Numbered from the stretch's first letter, positions 10,471 to 23,261 are shown. The stretch: 64,000 bases of DNA from Zobellella endophytica (GCF_003012775.1 NZ_PXYG01000007.1:1-64000), one strand, 5' to 3'. Notes: a model not told the origin generated them from the sequence alone. Numbers and translations: made by a program.

Positions 10471-11456
10471 TTTGTAAACGCATAGCGATAACCCCCGGCG
10501 AGCCCGCCGGCATCGGGCCTGAGCTGATGCAGGCTCTGGCGGAACACGACTGGCCGGTGGAGCTGGTGGTGATCGCCGATCCCGAGCTGCTGCAGAGCCG
10601 CGCCCAGACGCTGGGCAAGCAGTTGACCCTGCTGCCCTACCACCCCGAGCAGCCGCCGCGGCCGCAAAAGGCCGGCACCCTGACCATAGCGCCGGTCCGG
10701 CTGGCCAAGCCGGCGGTGCCCGGCAAGCTGGATGAGGCCAACGGCCTCTACGTGTTGGAAACGCTGAAACGCGCCTCCGACGGCAACATGAACGGCGAAT
10801 TCGAGGCCGTGGTCACCGGCCCGGTCAACAAGGGCATCATCAACAAGGCCGGGGTGTCTTTCAGCGGCCATACCGAGTTTTTTGCCCAGCAGGCCAATGT
10901 GCCGGACGTGGTGATGCTGCTGGCCACCCCCGGCCTGCGGGTCGCCCAGGTGACCACCCATATCCCGCTGGCCTATGTGGCCAGGGCCATTACCTCCGAC
11001 CGGCTCGGCAAGATCACCCGTATCCTGCATGCGGAGCTCAAGGCCAAGTTCGGCATCGCCAACCCGCGTATCTATGTGTGCGGGCTCAACCCCCATGCCG
11101 GCGAAGACGGCCACCTGGGGCGTGAGGAGCTGGACATCATCATCCCGACCCTGGACGCGTTACGCACCGAGGGCATGGATCTGGTGGGCCCCTTGTCGTC
11201 GGACACCGTGTTCCAGGAAAAATACATGAAGGATGCCGATGCCTTCCTGGCCATGTACCACGATCAGGGGTTGCCGGTGCTGAAATACATCGGCTTCGGC
11301 AAGGCGGTGAACATCACCCTGGGGTTGCCGTTCATCCGCACCTCGGTGGATCACGGCACCGCGCTGGAACTGGCCGGCACCGACAAAATCGATGCGGGCA
11401 GCATGCTGTGCGCAGTTAATCAAGCCATTGAAATGATAGAAAAACGCGATGAATAG
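10467..11456 (+). CDS. pdxA: 4-hydroxythreonine-4-phosphate dehydrogenase PdxA
   Basis: Encodes 329 aa from a GTG start overlapping the surA stop. PdxA oxidises 4-phosphohydroxy-L-threonine in the DXP-dependent pyridoxal phosphate pathway. Family hallmarks: the N-terminal [12 protein letters not shown], the VTGPVNKG block, and the metal-binding histidines in [16 protein letters not shown] and MYHDQGLP. It overlaps rsmA by 8 nt. The standard length and complete motif set leave little doubt. Confidence 0.96.
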   Translation: MICKRIAITPGEPAGIGPELMQALAEHDWPVELVVIADPELLQSRAQTLGKQLTLLPYHPEQPPRPQKAGTLTIAPVRLAKPAVPGKLDEANGLYVLETLKRASDGNMNGEFEAVVTGPVNKGIINKAGVSFSGHTEFFAQQANVPDVVMLLATPGLRVAQVTTHIPLAYVARAITSDRLGKITRILHAELKAKFGIANPRIYVCGLNPHAGEDGHLGREELDIIIPTLDALRTEGMDLVGPLSSDTVFQEKYMKDADAFLAMYHDQGLPVLKYIGFGKAVNITLGLPFIRTSVDHGTALELAGTDKIDAGSMLCAVNQAIEMIEKRDE

Positions 11457-12255
11457 TAAGGTTCACCAGGGCCACAAGGCCCGTAAGAGATTTGGTCAGA
11501 ATTTTTTGCACGATGACTACATCATTGACCAGATAGTCAATGCTATTCATCCCAGCGACGACTTCACCATGATCGAGATCGGCCCCGGCCTGGGCGCCCT
11601 GACCGGCCCGGTCTGCGCTCACGTAAGCCGCCTCAACGTGGTGGAACTGGATCGGGACCTGGCGGCACGGCTGGCGACCCATCCTTTCCTGAAGGACAAG
11701 CTCAGCATTCACCAGGCCGACGCCATGAAGTTCGACTTCGGCACACTGAAGGAGCCCGGCAAGAAGCTGAAGATTTTCGGCAACCTGCCCTACAACATTT
11801 CCACCCAACTGATGTTCCACCTGTTCGAGTTCGCCCCGCTGGTGGAAGACATGCATTTCATGCTGCAGAAGGAAGTGGTCAACCGGCTGGCGGCCGGCCC
11901 CGGCAGCAAGGCCTACGGCCGGCTGAGCGTGATGGCCCAGTATTATTGCCAGGTGGTGCCGGTGCTGGAAGTCGGGCCCGACGCCTTCAGGCCCGCGCCC
12001 AAGGTTGAATCGGCGGTGGTCAAGCTGCTGCCCTACGACACGCCCCCTTTTCCCGCCAGGGACATGGCCTGTCTGTCGCGGGTGACCGCCGATGCCTTCG
12101 GCCAGCGCCGCAAAACCATCCGCAACAGCCTGCAGCACCTGTTCCGCGCCGAACAGCTGAGCGAGCTCGGCCTGGATCCGTCCACCCGCCCCGAGCAATT
12201 GACCCTGGATCAGTACGTGACCCTGGCCAATGCCCTGGCCCAACAGAAGGAATAA
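11449..12255 (+). CDS. rsmA: 16S rRNA dimethyladenosine transferase RsmA (KsgA)
   Basis: Encodes 268 aa. RsmA dimethylates A1518 and A1519 near the 3' end of 16S rRNA using SAM. The N-terminal FGQNFLHD, the SAM-binding motif [11 protein letters not shown] (about residues 42-52) and the catalytic NLPYNIST are all present. It sits between pdxA and apaG in the conserved operon, overlapping pdxA by 8 nt and separated from apaG by 2 nt. Confidence 0.96.
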   Translation: MNSKVHQGHKARKRFGQNFLHDDYIIDQIVNAIHPSDDFTMIEIGPGLGALTGPVCAHVSRLNVVELDRDLAARLATHPFLKDKLSIHQADAMKFDFGTLKEPGKKLKIFGNLPYNISTQLMFHLFEFAPLVEDMHFMLQKEVVNRLAAGPGSKAYGRLSVMAQYYCQVVPVLEVGPDAFRPAPKVESAVVKLLPYDTPPFPARDMACLSRVTADAFGQRRKTIRNSLQHLFRAEQLSELGLDPSTRPEQLTLDQYVTLANALAQQKE

Positions 12256-12257
12256 CC

Positions 12258-12632
12258 ATGCTGCCCGGTACCATCCACATCACCACGGCCCCCCAATATC
12301 TGGCGGACAGATCCGCGCCGGATGAGCAGCATTATGTGTTTGCCTATACCATCACCATCAGAAACAACGGCACCCAGCGGGTTCGCCTGCTGGGCCGGCG
12401 CTGGGTCATTACCGATGCCAATGGCAAGATAACGGAAGTCCAGGGCAGTGGCGTGGTCGGAGAACAGCCCAGGATAGCGCCGGGCGAACAGTATACCTAT
12501 ACCAGCGGCGTCAGCCTGGAGACCCCGGTCGGGGTGATGGAAGGCAGCTATACCATGGCCCTGGACGATGGCCGGGAATTCCAGGCCCCCATCGACGCCT
12601 TCCGGCTGGCCTTGCCGAACCTGATCAACTGA
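12258..12632 (+). CDS. apaG: ApaG domain protein
   Basis: Encodes 124 aa, the typical ApaG length, forming a single fibronectin-III-like beta domain. Conserved blocks include YTITIRNNGT, LLGRRWVITDANG and GSGVVGEQPRI. The molecular role of ApaG is not established. It is almost always linked to apaH, as here: its TGA shares one base with the apaH ATG (TGATG). Confidence 0.93.
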   Translation: MLPGTIHITTAPQYLADRSAPDEQHYVFAYTITIRNNGTQRVRLLGRRWVITDANGKITEVQGSGVVGEQPRIAPGEQYTYTSGVSLETPVGVMEGSYTMALDDGREFQAPIDAFRLALPNLIN

Positions 12633-13450
12633 TGGCCAGCTACCTGATTGGCGACCTGCAGGGCTGCCTGAAAGAGCTCGATCTGCTGCTGGCCCAGGTC
12701 GCCTTCAACCCGTCCAGAGACACTCTCTGGCTGACCGGGGATCTGGTCGCCCGCGGGCCGGACTCCCTCGGCTGCCTGCGCCGGGTCATCGGACTCGGCA
12801 ACGCCGCCACGACCGTGCTCGGCAACCATGACCTGCACCTGCTGGCCATCGCCCACGGTATCGGCCGCCCCAAACCGGCGGACCGGATCGACGATATCCT
12901 CCACGCCGCCGACCGCGCGGATCTGTTGTACTGGCTGCGGCACCAGCCGCTGCTGGCGGAGCATGAGCAACAGGGCTTCGTGATGACCCACGCCGGCATA
13001 CCGCCGCAGTGGGACCTAGAGCAGGCCCGCACGGCCGCGCGCAGGGTGGAAGCGGAGTTAAGCTCGGACCAGTACCGACAGCGGCTGCGGCAGATGTACG
13101 GGGATCAGCCGGATCACTGGCGTGATGATCTGTCGCCCCTCGAACAGCTGCGCTTCAGCATCAACGCCTTTACCCGCATGCGCCTGTGCCATCCGGACGG
13201 GCGTCTCGACTTTGCCAACAAGGCCACCCTGGCCGAGGCGCCGGAAGAGCTGCAACCCTGGTTCAGGCTGCGTGCCGGCTATCAGGATCCGCCACTGGTG
13301 TTCGGCCACTGGGCCGCATTGGAAGGGGAATGCGACATCGCCGGCATCCATGCGCTGGATACCGGCTGTGTCTGGGGTGGCAGCCTGACCCTGCTGCACT
13401 GGGAAAGCGGGGAGCGCCTCAGCACCCCCTGCCCGGCTTACGCCGGCTGA
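12632..13450 (+). CDS. apaH: Symmetrical bis(5'-nucleosyl)-tetraphosphatase ApaH
   Basis: Encodes 272 aa. ApaH splits Ap4A into two ADP and also removes Np4 caps from RNA. The calcineurin-type metallophosphatase motifs are intact: GDLQGC near the N-terminus, GDLVARGP, GNHDLHLL, and later histidines in MTHAGIPP and FGHWA. It ends the lptD-apaH operon, and its 3' end overlaps the convergent folA by 13 bp. Confidence 0.95.
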   Translation: MASYLIGDLQGCLKELDLLLAQVAFNPSRDTLWLTGDLVARGPDSLGCLRRVIGLGNAATTVLGNHDLHLLAIAHGIGRPKPADRIDDILHAADRADLLYWLRHQPLLAEHEQQGFVMTHAGIPPQWDLEQARTAARRVEAELSSDQYRQRLRQMYGDQPDHWRDDLSPLEQLRFSINAFTRMRLCHPDGRLDFANKATLAEAPEELQPWFRLRAGYQDPPLVFGHWAALEGECDIAGIHALDTGCVWGGSLTLLHWESGERLSTPCPAYAG

Positions 13451-13929
13451 GTACGCTCCAGCAGCTGAAAGCGGCAGGCGTAGGCATTGCGCTCATCCGC
13501 CGGGAGCTGCTGCTCCGACACCAGGCGCCATTCCTCCCCCACCTCGGGAAAGTAGGTGTCGCCCGCCAGGCTGGTGTCGATCCGGGTCAGGTAGAGCCGG
13601 CTCGCCAGCGGCATAAGGGCCCGGTACAGCTGGCCGCCACCGATCACCATGACTTCCTCCTCGGCGGCCAGCAGCCGGAGCGCCTCGGCCGGAGACGCCA
13701 CCACTTCGGTTCCGGCGGGCGCCTCGTCCAGGGTGCGGCTGATGATGACATTGCGCCGCCCCGGCAGGGGCTTGCCGATGGAGGCGAAGGTGTTGCGCCC
13801 CATCAGCACCGGCTTGCCCAGGGTGGTACGCTTGAAATAGGCCAGATCCCCCGGCAGGTGCCAGGGCATCCGGTTTTCCCTGCCGATGACCCGCTCCCGG
13901 GTCATCGCCACGATCAGCGACAGCCTCAT
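13438..13929 (-). CDS. folA: Dihydrofolate reductase FolA
   Basis: Encodes 163 aa. FolA reduces dihydrofolate to tetrahydrofolate with NADPH and is the target of trimethoprim. Family features: LIVAMTRERVIGRENRMPWHLPGD with the active-site acidic residue region, the MGRNTF cofactor block and the VIGGGQLY block. The length matches chromosomal DHFR (159-163 aa). It is convergent with apaH with a 13-bp overlap of the two 3' ends, and lies 3 nt after obgE on the same strand, so it may be cotranscribed with obgE. Confidence 0.95.
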   Translation of the reverse strand: MRLSLIVAMTRERVIGRENRMPWHLPGDLAYFKRTTLGKPVLMGRNTFASIGKPLPGRRNVIISRTLDEAPAGTEVVASPAEALRLLAAEEEVMVIGGGQLYRALMPLASRLYLTRIDTSLAGDTYFPEVGEEWRLVSEQQLPADERNAYACRFQLLERTQPA

Positions 13930-13932
13930 GCC

Positions 13933-15475
<1,543 letters not shown>

Positions 15476-15492
15476 GGAACTTAACTCCTCTC

Positions 15493-15804
15493 TTAGGCGC
15501 TGATACCAGTGATTTTCACTTCAGTGAACCACTGACGGTGACCCTGCTGTTTGCGAGAGTGCTTACGACGACGGAACTTGACGATCTTGACTTTCTTGCC
15601 GCGACCGTGAGCAACCACTTCGGCCACTACCTTGCTGCCGTCTACATAGGGAACACCAACTTTAACGTCTTCACCTTGGGCAACCATCAGTACTTTGTCG
15701 AACTCGACAGAAGCACCGGTTTCAACGTCCAGCTTTTCCAGACGAACAACCTGGCCTTCGGCTACACGGTGCTGTTTTCCGCCGCTTTGGATTACCGCGT
15801 ACAT
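15493..15804 (-). CDS. rplU: 50S ribosomal protein L21
   Basis: Encodes 103 aa and begins [14 protein letters not shown], the bL21 signature. The C-terminal basic stretch ([16 protein letters not shown]) binds 23S rRNA. It is the first gene of the rplU-rpmA operon, transcribed from the promoter at 15877-15905, with a leader of about 65 nt. Confidence 0.98.
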   Translation of the reverse strand: MYAVIQSGGKQHRVAEGQVVRLEKLDVETGASVEFDKVLMVAQGEDVKVGVPYVDGSKVVAEVVAHGRGKKVKIVKFRRRKHSRKQQGHRQWFTEVKITGISA

Positions 15805-15876
15805 GTTTATAACTCCGAATATGGCACTTTTACCCTCTTCGGGCCGTGCACTAAAACTGTTCTACAATGGCCGCGC

Positions 15877-15905
15877 ATTGTACGCAAATTGATCCCCTTA
15901 GACAA
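15877..15905 (-). promoter_or_regulatory. Predicted sigma-70 promoter of rplU-rpmA
   Basis: Minus strand: -35 TTGTCT (15900-15905), a 17-nt spacer and -10 TACAAT (15877-15882), followed by a GC-rich discriminator (GCGCGG) of the stringent-control kind. It lies about 73 bp upstream of the rplU ATG. Confidence 0.65.
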
Positions 15906-15974
15906 GGGCGGATCGGCAAAAAAATCACAGTTTCCGGGATTCTGGCCATCGCCGTCCCGGGCGGGTTTATCCCT

Positions 15975-16001
15975 TTGACAAATCGTGTAAAATCCTAGCA
16001 T
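15975..16001 (+). promoter_or_regulatory. Predicted promoter of ispB
   Basis: Plus strand: consensus -35 TTGACA (15975-15980), a 15-nt spacer and -10-like TAGCAT (15996-16001). The expected transcript start, near 16008, lies after the upstream in-frame ATG at 16004. This argues that translation of ispB begins at 16037. Confidence 0.5.
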
Positions 16002-16036
16002 CCATGGCTTTACAGTGCACCGTCCGGCTTCATTTT

Positions 16037-17011
16037 ATGGTAGATATCAACAAGGTAAAACAACTGACCGAGCAGGACATGCAATCGGTTGACTCGCTGA
16101 TCATGTCGCGGCTGCAATCGGACGTGGTCCTGATCAACCAGCTCGGGTACTACATCGTCAGTGCCGGCGGCAAACGCATGCGTCCGTTGCTGACGGTGCT
16201 GGCCGCCCGCGCCCTCGGTTATGGCGGCGACGCCCACCTCAAGCTGGCCGCCATCATCGAGTTCATCCACACCGCCACCCTGCTGCACGACGACGTGGTG
16301 GACGAGTCTGATCTGCGCCGGGGCCGGGATACCGCCAACGCCCTGTTCGGCAACGCCGCCAGCGTCCTGGTGGGTGATTTCCTCTATACCCGCGCCTTTC
16401 AGATGATGACCGAGCTGGACAACATGAAGATCATGCATATCCTCAGCGACGCCACCAACATCATCGCCGAAGGCGAGGTGCTGCAGTTGATGAACTGCAA
16501 CGATCCGGACACCACCGAAGCCAGCTACATGCAGGTGATCTACTGCAAGACCGCCAAGCTGTTCGAAGCCGCCACCCGCCTGGCCGCCGTGCTGACCCAC
16601 CAGCCACCGGAGATAGAGCAGGCCATGCTGGATTACGGCAAGTACCTGGGCACCGCCTTCCAGCTGGTGGATGACATCATGGACTACAGCTCGGACGCCA
16701 GCGACATGGGCAAGAACGTGGGCGACGACCTGGCCGAGGGCAAACCCACCCTGCCGTTGCTGCGCGCCATGGCAATCGGCGACGCCGCCCAGCGTGAACG
16801 GATCCGCGATGCCATCGCCAATCGTACCGGCCTGGATCACCTGGATGAAATCATGGCCATACTGGCCGATACCCGGGCGCTGGAATACAGCCGCGGGCGG
16901 GCCCAGCAGGAAGCCGACAAGGCCATCGCCTGCCTGACGGTACTGCCCGATTCGGAACACAAGACGGCGCTGGAAGCCTTGGCGCACATGGCGGTGGAAC
17001 GTACCCGCTGA
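16037..17011 (+). CDS. ispB: Octaprenyl diphosphate synthase IspB
   Basis: Encodes 324 aa from ATG 16037, matching E. coli IspB (323 aa) end to end. An ATG at 16004 would add 11 residues but sits at the predicted transcription start. IspB extends farnesyl diphosphate with isopentenyl units to make the side chain of ubiquinone and menaquinone. Both aspartate-rich motifs are present (LLHDDVVDESD, and LVDDIMDYSSD), with the GKNVGDDLAEGKPT block after the second. Divergent from rplU, as in E. coli. Confidence 0.95.
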   Translation: MVDINKVKQLTEQDMQSVDSLIMSRLQSDVVLINQLGYYIVSAGGKRMRPLLTVLAARALGYGGDAHLKLAAIIEFIHTATLLHDDVVDESDLRRGRDTANALFGNAASVLVGDFLYTRAFQMMTELDNMKIMHILSDATNIIAEGEVLQLMNCNDPDTTEASYMQVIYCKTAKLFEAATRLAAVLTHQPPEIEQAMLDYGKYLGTAFQLVDDIMDYSSDASDMGKNVGDDLAEGKPTLPLLRAMAIGDAAQRERIRDAIANRTGLDHLDEIMAILADTRALEYSRGRAQQEADKAIACLTVLPDSEHKTALEALAHMAVERTR

Positions 17012-17070
17012 GCCGGGCCCCTAGCCCACCGGAAACGGGCCTGGCGGTGTGAAGCGAAGGGCTGCCAGTT

Positions 17071-17101
17071 AAAAACGCCAGTCATCGGACTGGCGTTTTT
17101 T
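17071..17101. terminator. Bidirectional terminator between ispB and purA
   Basis: A perfect 8-bp stem (ACGCCAGT with ACTGGCGT) and a 6-nt loop are flanked by five A on the left and at least five T on the right. It can end the converging ispB (+) and purA (-) transcripts. Confidence 0.9.
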
Positions 17102-17119
17102 ATGGCGTTACGTCTTGGC

Positions 17120-18451
<1,332 letters not shown>

Positions 18452-18518
18452 CTAACAAATTTTGACCAAGGTCGGAATAATCGAAGCAGGAGATCGGGGG
18501 AAAAAATCGCGCAGAAAA

Positions 18519-18538
18519 AAGCCCGGTTGCCCGGGCTT
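18519..18538 (-). terminator. Rho-independent terminator after hflC
   Basis: Minus strand: stem AAGCCCGG paired with CCGGGCTT, 4-nt loop, followed by six T. It lies about 8 nt past the hflC stop and separates the hfl operon from purA. Confidence 0.85.
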
Positions 18539-18545
18539 GGTATCA

Positions 18546-19433
18546 TCAGTTGATCCCCGATGGATTCTTCAGGAAACGGAAGAAGTCGCCTTCCGGTTTC
18601 AGGATCATCATGTCGCCGCCTTGCTCGAAGCTCTTGCGATAGGCTTCGAGGCTGCGAATGAAGGAGAAGAACTCCGGATTAGCCGAGTAGGCGTTGGCGT
18701 AGATCCGCGCCGCCTCGGCATCCCCTTCACCACGCAGGGTGCGGGAATTACGCTGGGCTTCGGCGATCATCACCGTCACCAAACGATCCGCCTCGGCCTT
18801 GATCACCTCGGCCTGTTCGCGACCTTCGGATCTGTGCTCCCTGGCCACAGCGGTCCGCTCGGCGCGCATCCGCTGGTAGATGGAGCTGGACACCTCGGTC
18901 GGCAGGTTGATCTGCTTGATTCGTACGTCCAGCACCTCGATCCCCAGTTCGGAGGACGACTCCAGCAGGCCCTTCAACGCACTTTCCATCACATCGCCCC
19001 GCTCGCCGGAAACAATGTCGCGGATGGTGCGGCTACCGATCTCGGAACGCAGGCTGTTGTTGATCCGCCGACGCAGCAGGCTTTCCGCCTGCAGGCGATT
19101 ACCGCCACCGGTGGCCAGGTAGTACTGGGCAAAGTTGTCGATCCGCCACTTGACGTAGGAGTCGATGATCAGATCCTTTTTCTCGGAGGTGACGAAACGG
19201 TCCACCTGGTCGTCCAGGGTCTGCACCCGGGAGTCGAGCTTGCGTACCTGATCGATCATCGGCACCTTGAAGTGCAGGCCGGGCTGGTACACGGTCGGCA
19301 GCTCGGAGTCCTGCTCGCGCTTGACCTTACCGAATTGCAGCACTATGCCCCGCTCGCCCTCGGCCACCACGAATATCGAGGAGTAAAGCAGGATGGCAAA
19401 CAGGGCAAGAACCACGATTAATACTCTTTTCAT
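18546..19433 (-). CDS. hflC: FtsH protease modulator HflC
   Basis: Encodes 295 aa. An N-terminal membrane anchor (about 3-25) is followed by an SPFH/band-7 domain exposed to the periplasm. HflC and HflK form a large cage around FtsH and modulate its proteolysis. Sequence such as FVVAEGERGIVLQFGKV is typical. It starts 3 nt after hflK stops, so the two are coupled. Confidence 0.95.
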   Translation of the reverse strand: MKRVLIVVLALFAILLYSSIFVVAEGERGIVLQFGKVKREQDSELPTVYQPGLHFKVPMIDQVRKLDSRVQTLDDQVDRFVTSEKKDLIIDSYVKWRIDNFAQYYLATGGGNRLQAESLLRRRINNSLRSEIGSRTIRDIVSGERGDVMESALKGLLESSSELGIEVLDVRIKQINLPTEVSSSIYQRMRAERTAVAREHRSEGREQAEVIKAEADRLVTVMIAEAQRNSRTLRGEGDAEAARIYANAYSANPEFFSFIRSLEAYRKSFEQGGDMMILKPEGDFFRFLKNPSGIN

Positions 19434-19436
19434 CGC

Positions 19437-20606
19437 TTAGTTTCTCCCCGTTGTCGGACGAATGCTGTTTCTGTCTGAGCTCGGTCTCAACTGGCCGCTG
19501 TCCTGACTGGAGGACACATTGCCGTTGAGGTAGTCAGAGGTAATGATGTTGGGATCCACCCTGGCTGCCCGGCTGGCCTGTTGTTCCATCATCTTGTCCA
19601 GCGGCAGGTAGAGCAGGCTGTTGTTGCCATCCGGCGTGTCCACCACCACCTTGTTGACCTTGCTGTAGATCTCTTCCATCGTCTCTAGGTAGATACGCTC
19701 ACGAGTCAGCTCGGGTTGCAGTTGGTACTGGGGCAGCAGCTCGCGGAAGCGGGCTACTTCACCCTCGGCCCGCAAGGCGATCTGCTCCTTGTAGGCCTCG
19801 GCTTCCTGCAACAGGCGCTGGGCCTGACCACGGGCCTTGGGCTCGATCTCCCGGGCATAGGCTTCGGCTTCCCGGATAAAGCGCTGCTCGTCTTCCTGGG
19901 CGGCGATGGCGTCATCGAAGGCATCCTTCACTTCCTCCGGCGGACGGGCCGGCAGGAAGTTCAGATCCAGGATCATCAGCCCCAGCTGATAGGGTTCGAT
20001 GATGGTTTCCAGCAGTTCACGGGTTTCCTGACGGACCCGCTCACGGCCGACCGTCAGCACGTCGTCCATGGTGCTGTGACCCACCACATAACGCAGGGCA
20101 CTGTCGAGCGCCTGATGCAGGCTGTCGTCGGCGTTGGTGACGTTGAACAGATAGTCACGGGGCTCGATCACCCGGTACTGCACGTCCATTTCGACGCGTA
20201 CCAGGTTTTCATCCCGGGTCAGCATAAAACCGGAGGCCGGCTGGGAACGCACCGTTTCCACATCCACCGGATAGACCCGGTCGATAAAGGTGGCTTTCCA
20301 GCTCAAGCCCGGCTCCACCGTTTGGTAGAACTTGCCGAAACGCAGCACCACACCGCGCTGGGCTTCGCCGATGGTGTAGAAGCCACTGACCACCCACACC
20401 ACCACGGCGATCACCAGCGCCACCACAATACCGAAAGAGCCGATACCGCCGCCACCGCTCCCGGAGCCACGGCTGCCCAGCAGCCCCCCTAATTTACTAC
20501 TCAGGTTACGAATCACCTGATCCAGATCTGGCGGGCCTTGATGTTTGCCGTTATTCCCCCAAGGGTCACGGTCTTTGCCACCATTTCCAGGCTCATTCCA
20601 AGCCAT
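19437..20606 (-). CDS. hflK: FtsH protease modulator HflK
   Basis: Encodes 389 aa from the ATG at 20606 (MAWNEPGNGGKDRDPWG), the conserved HflK N-terminus. An in-frame start 45 nt further upstream is less likely. A glycine-rich cytosolic N-terminus is followed by a single transmembrane helix (about 65-85), an SPFH domain and a coiled segment. It partners HflC in the FtsH complex. It is 45 nt from hflX in the same operon. Confidence 0.95.
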   Translation of the reverse strand: MAWNEPGNGGKDRDPWGNNGKHQGPPDLDQVIRNLSSKLGGLLGSRGSGSGGGGIGSFGIVVALVIAVVVWVVSGFYTIGEAQRGVVLRFGKFYQTVEPGLSWKATFIDRVYPVDVETVRSQPASGFMLTRDENLVRVEMDVQYRVIEPRDYLFNVTNADDSLHQALDSALRYVVGHSTMDDVLTVGRERVRQETRELLETIIEPYQLGLMILDLNFLPARPPEEVKDAFDDAIAAQEDEQRFIREAEAYAREIEPKARGQAQRLLQEAEAYKEQIALRAEGEVARFRELLPQYQLQPELTRERIYLETMEEIYSKVNKVVVDTPDGNNSLLYLPLDKMMEQQASRAARVDPNIITSDYLNGNVSSSQDSGQLRPSSDRNSIRPTTGRN

Positions 20607-20651
20607 GTGTATCTCCGTCTTTCTGGTTTGTGAAGTAACTTTACCAAGCAA

Positions 20652-21938
20652 TCAACCGCTTATAAAGCGCTCTAGCTGTTCGCCTTCCTGTTTGACCAGT
20701 CGTTGCCAGTCCGCATGCTGCAGCCGGATGTCGACCACGAACTCGCCATGCTCGCCAAACGACTCGGCCACCACTCCGTTCAGGGCATAAAGCCGGCTGC
20801 GTAGCTTCGCCGCCGAGGGCGGCAGGGTCAACCGGTGCTCGACCAGTACCCCGGCCAGCAGACGATTCAAGGCCTCAAGTAGGCCGTCGATCCCGGTGTC
20901 CTGTTGCGCCGACAGCCACACCGAGCGCGGCTGGCCTTGTTCGTCGTCCTCGATACGGGGCGTGGGCTGCTCCAGCTTGTCTATTTTGTTGAACACCATC
21001 AGCACCGGCACGTCATCGGCGTCGATCTGCTCCAGTACCGCCTTGACCTCGTGGATGTTGTCCTGCATCTGTTCATCGGCGCAGTCCACCACGTGCAGCA
21101 ATAAATCCGCATCACGGGTTTCCTGCAAGGTCGCCTTGAAGGCCGCGATCAGATCGTGGGGCAAGTGGCGGATAAAACCGACAGTGTCGGCCAGGATCAC
21201 CGTGCCGGCATCGGGCAGTTCAATCTTGCGCAGGGTGGGATCCAGGGTGGCAAACAGCTGATCCGCGGCATAGACCCCGGCCTGGGTCAGCCGATTGAAC
21301 AGGGTCGACTTGCCGGCGTTGGTGTAGCCGACCAGGGACAGGGTGGGGATCTCGTTGCGCTGCCGCGCCCTGCGCCCCTGTTCACGCTGGCGGGACACCT
21401 TCTCCAGCCGTTTCTGGATGTATTTGATGCGCTCGCGCAGCAACCGACGATCCGTCTCCAACTGGGTTTCACCCGGCCCGCGCAGACCGATCCCGCCTTT
21501 CTGCCGCTCGAGGTGGGTCCAGCCCCGCACCAGCCGGGTAGACAAATGGCGCAGCTGGGCCAGTTCGACCTGCAGCTTGCCCTCGTGGGTGCGGGCGCGC
21601 TGGGCGAAGATATCCAGGATAAGACCGGTTCTGTCCAGCACCCGGCACTTGACCTCCCGCTCCAGGTTGCGCTCCTGAGCCGGGCTCAGGCTGTGGTTGA
21701 AGATCACCACGTCCGCCTGGTGCATCTGCACCAGGGTGGCCAGCTCTTCCACCTTGCCGGTGCCAATAAAAAACTTGGACTGGGGGGCTCCCCGGCTCGA
21801 GGTCACCACCGCACAGGTACTGACCCCGGCGGAATCGGCCAACAGTTCGAGCTCGTCGAGCGCTTCCCGTTCACTGTCGTCGGCAAAATTGATATGAACC
21901 AAAATGGCGGACTCACCACCTTGATAACGCTCAAACAA
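20652..21938 (-). CDS. hflX: Ribosome-splitting GTPase HflX
   Basis: Encodes 428 aa. It starts at a TTG (21936-21938) with a strong GGAGGAG Shine-Dalgarno a few nt upstream, and the peptide MFERYQGGE matches other HflX N-termini. It has an N-terminal HflX domain with a long coiled region and a GTPase domain with P-loop GYTNAGKSTLFN and switch DTVGFIRHLPH. HflX binds ribosomes, rescues stalled or heat-damaged ones and may act as an RNA helicase. It lies 75 nt after hfq, in the standard hfq-hflX-hflK-hflC order. Confidence 0.95.
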   Translation of the reverse strand: MFERYQGGESAILVHINFADDSEREALDELELLADSAGVSTCAVVTSSRGAPQSKFFIGTGKVEELATLVQMHQADVVIFNHSLSPAQERNLEREVKCRVLDRTGLILDIFAQRARTHEGKLQVELAQLRHLSTRLVRGWTHLERQKGGIGLRGPGETQLETDRRLLRERIKYIQKRLEKVSRQREQGRRARQRNEIPTLSLVGYTNAGKSTLFNRLTQAGVYAADQLFATLDPTLRKIELPDAGTVILADTVGFIRHLPHDLIAAFKATLQETRDADLLLHVVDCADEQMQDNIHEVKAVLEQIDADDVPVLMVFNKIDKLEQPTPRIEDDEQGQPRSVWLSAQQDTGIDGLLEALNRLLAGVLVEHRLTLPPSAAKLRSRLYALNGVVAESFGEHGEFVVDIRLQHADWQRLVKQEGEQLERFISG

Positions 21939-22013
21939 GGGGGCTCCTCCATCGTGTCGATAGCCTGCCTGGCACTGCTACGCGGCATGGATAAAAGTGG
22001 CGATAATTCAAGT

Positions 22014-22280
22014 TCAGTCTTGACCCTGCTCAGATTCGGGCTGATCCGGGCCGCCGGTCGACGGTGCCTGGTGATGTACCGGCCTGGCCGGTACCACGGT
22101 GGAGATCGCATGCTTGTACACCATCTGACTGACGGTGTTTTTCAGCAGGATCACGAATTGGTCGAAAGATTCAACCTGCCCCTGCAGCTTGATGCCGTTT
22201 ACCAGATAAATAGAGACGGGGATCCGCTCACGTCGCAGCGCATTCAAAAACGGGTCCTGAAGAGATTGTCCCTTAGCCAT
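22014..22280 (-). CDS. hfq: RNA chaperone Hfq
   Basis: Encodes 88 aa. Residues 1-66 are the conserved Sm-like core: [15 protein letters not shown], the Sm1 motif around [13 protein letters not shown], and Sm2 [10 protein letters not shown]. The proximal-face Q8, F42 and K56-type residues and the rim arginines appear conserved. The C-terminal tail is short and acidic/proline-rich (E. coli Hfq is 102 aa). Hfq anneals small RNAs to mRNAs. Located between miaA and hflX. Confidence 0.98.
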   Translation of the reverse strand: MAKGQSLQDPFLNALRRERIPVSIYLVNGIKLQGQVESFDQFVILLKNTVSQMVYKHAISTVVPARPVHHQAPSTGGPDQPESEQGQD

Positions 22281-22316
22281 CTTGTTGTCCTTATCTTTTG
22301 TAATAGTGGAAAATTG

Positions 22317-23261
22317 TTATTGTTGTATTTCATTATGAGCCTGCCGGACCCGCTCAACCAGGTCGCGACCCGCCGCGTTGTTATCGGTATCCAGCCAGTG
22401 CAGATCCGGCCATCCCCTGAGCCAGGTGAGCTGCCGCTTGGCGAGTTGTCGGGTCGCGGCGATACCCCGCTCCGTCATTTCATCATAGCCGACAACCCCG
22501 TCCAGGTAATCCCACATTTGGCGATAGCCCACGCAGCGGATGGAGGGCAGATCGGGGTGCAGATCACCGCGCCGGTACAGCGCCCTCACCTCCTGTTCGA
22601 AGCCCCTGTCCAGCATCAGGCGAAAGCGCTCGGCAATGCGCCGGTGCAGCTCGGCCCTCTCCCTGGGTGCAATCGCGAACTGTAACACTTTGTAAGGCAG
22701 GGAATCACCCTTGTGCCGTGTTAATTCTGTGAGCGTTTTACCGGAAATACGAAAAACCTCCAGCGCCCGGGACAACCGCTGCGGATCGTTGGGATGAATA
22801 CGGGCCGCGGAGACGGGGTCGATCGCCGCCAACTGGCGGTGCAACGCCTCCCAGCCCAGTTGTGCCGCTTCCTGTTCAATCCGTGCCCGCACCGCGGCAT
22901 CGGCGCCGGGCAGGGGCGAGAGCCCATCCAGCAGCGCTTTGAAATAGAGCATGGTGCCCCCTACCAGCAGCGGGATCCGGCCGGCGGCGGTGATCTCCGC
23001 CATCGCCGCCAGCGCATCGCGACGAAAATCGGCCACGGAGTAGGCCTCTTTGGGATCCAGCAGATCGATCAGCCGGTGGGGCGCCAGCGCCTGTTCCGCC
23101 GCGCTCGGCTTGGCCGTGCCGATATCCATGCCACGATAGACCAGTGCCGAGTCGACGCTGATCAGCTCGCAGGGCAGTTCACGGCACAATGCCATGGCCA
23201 TATCGGTCTTGCCCGAGGCCGTTGGCCCCATCAAAAAGACTGCCAGGGGCTTAGTCCCCAT
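22317..23261 (-). CDS. miaA: tRNA dimethylallyltransferase MiaA
   Basis: Encodes 314 aa. MiaA transfers a dimethylallyl group to A37 of tRNAs that read codons starting with U. The P-loop [11 protein letters not shown] (about 11-21), the [16 protein letters not shown] block and the tRNA-binding [13 protein letters not shown] and RCVGYRQMW blocks are all present. It overlaps the 3' end of mutL by 11 bp and is 36 nt upstream of hfq. In E. coli this gene also carries heat-shock promoters for hfq; I did not find a convincing one here. Confidence 0.96.
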   Translation of the reverse strand: MGTKPLAVFLMGPTASGKTDMAMALCRELPCELISVDSALVYRGMDIGTAKPSAAEQALAPHRLIDLLDPKEAYSVADFRRDALAAMAEITAAGRIPLLVGGTMLYFKALLDGLSPLPGADAAVRARIEQEAAQLGWEALHRQLAAIDPVSAARIHPNDPQRLSRALEVFRISGKTLTELTRHKGDSLPYKVLQFAIAPRERAELHRRIAERFRLMLDRGFEQEVRALYRRGDLHPDLPSIRCVGYRQMWDYLDGVVGYDEMTERGIAATRQLAKRQLTWLRGWPDLHWLDTDNNAAGRDLVERVRQAHNEIQQ

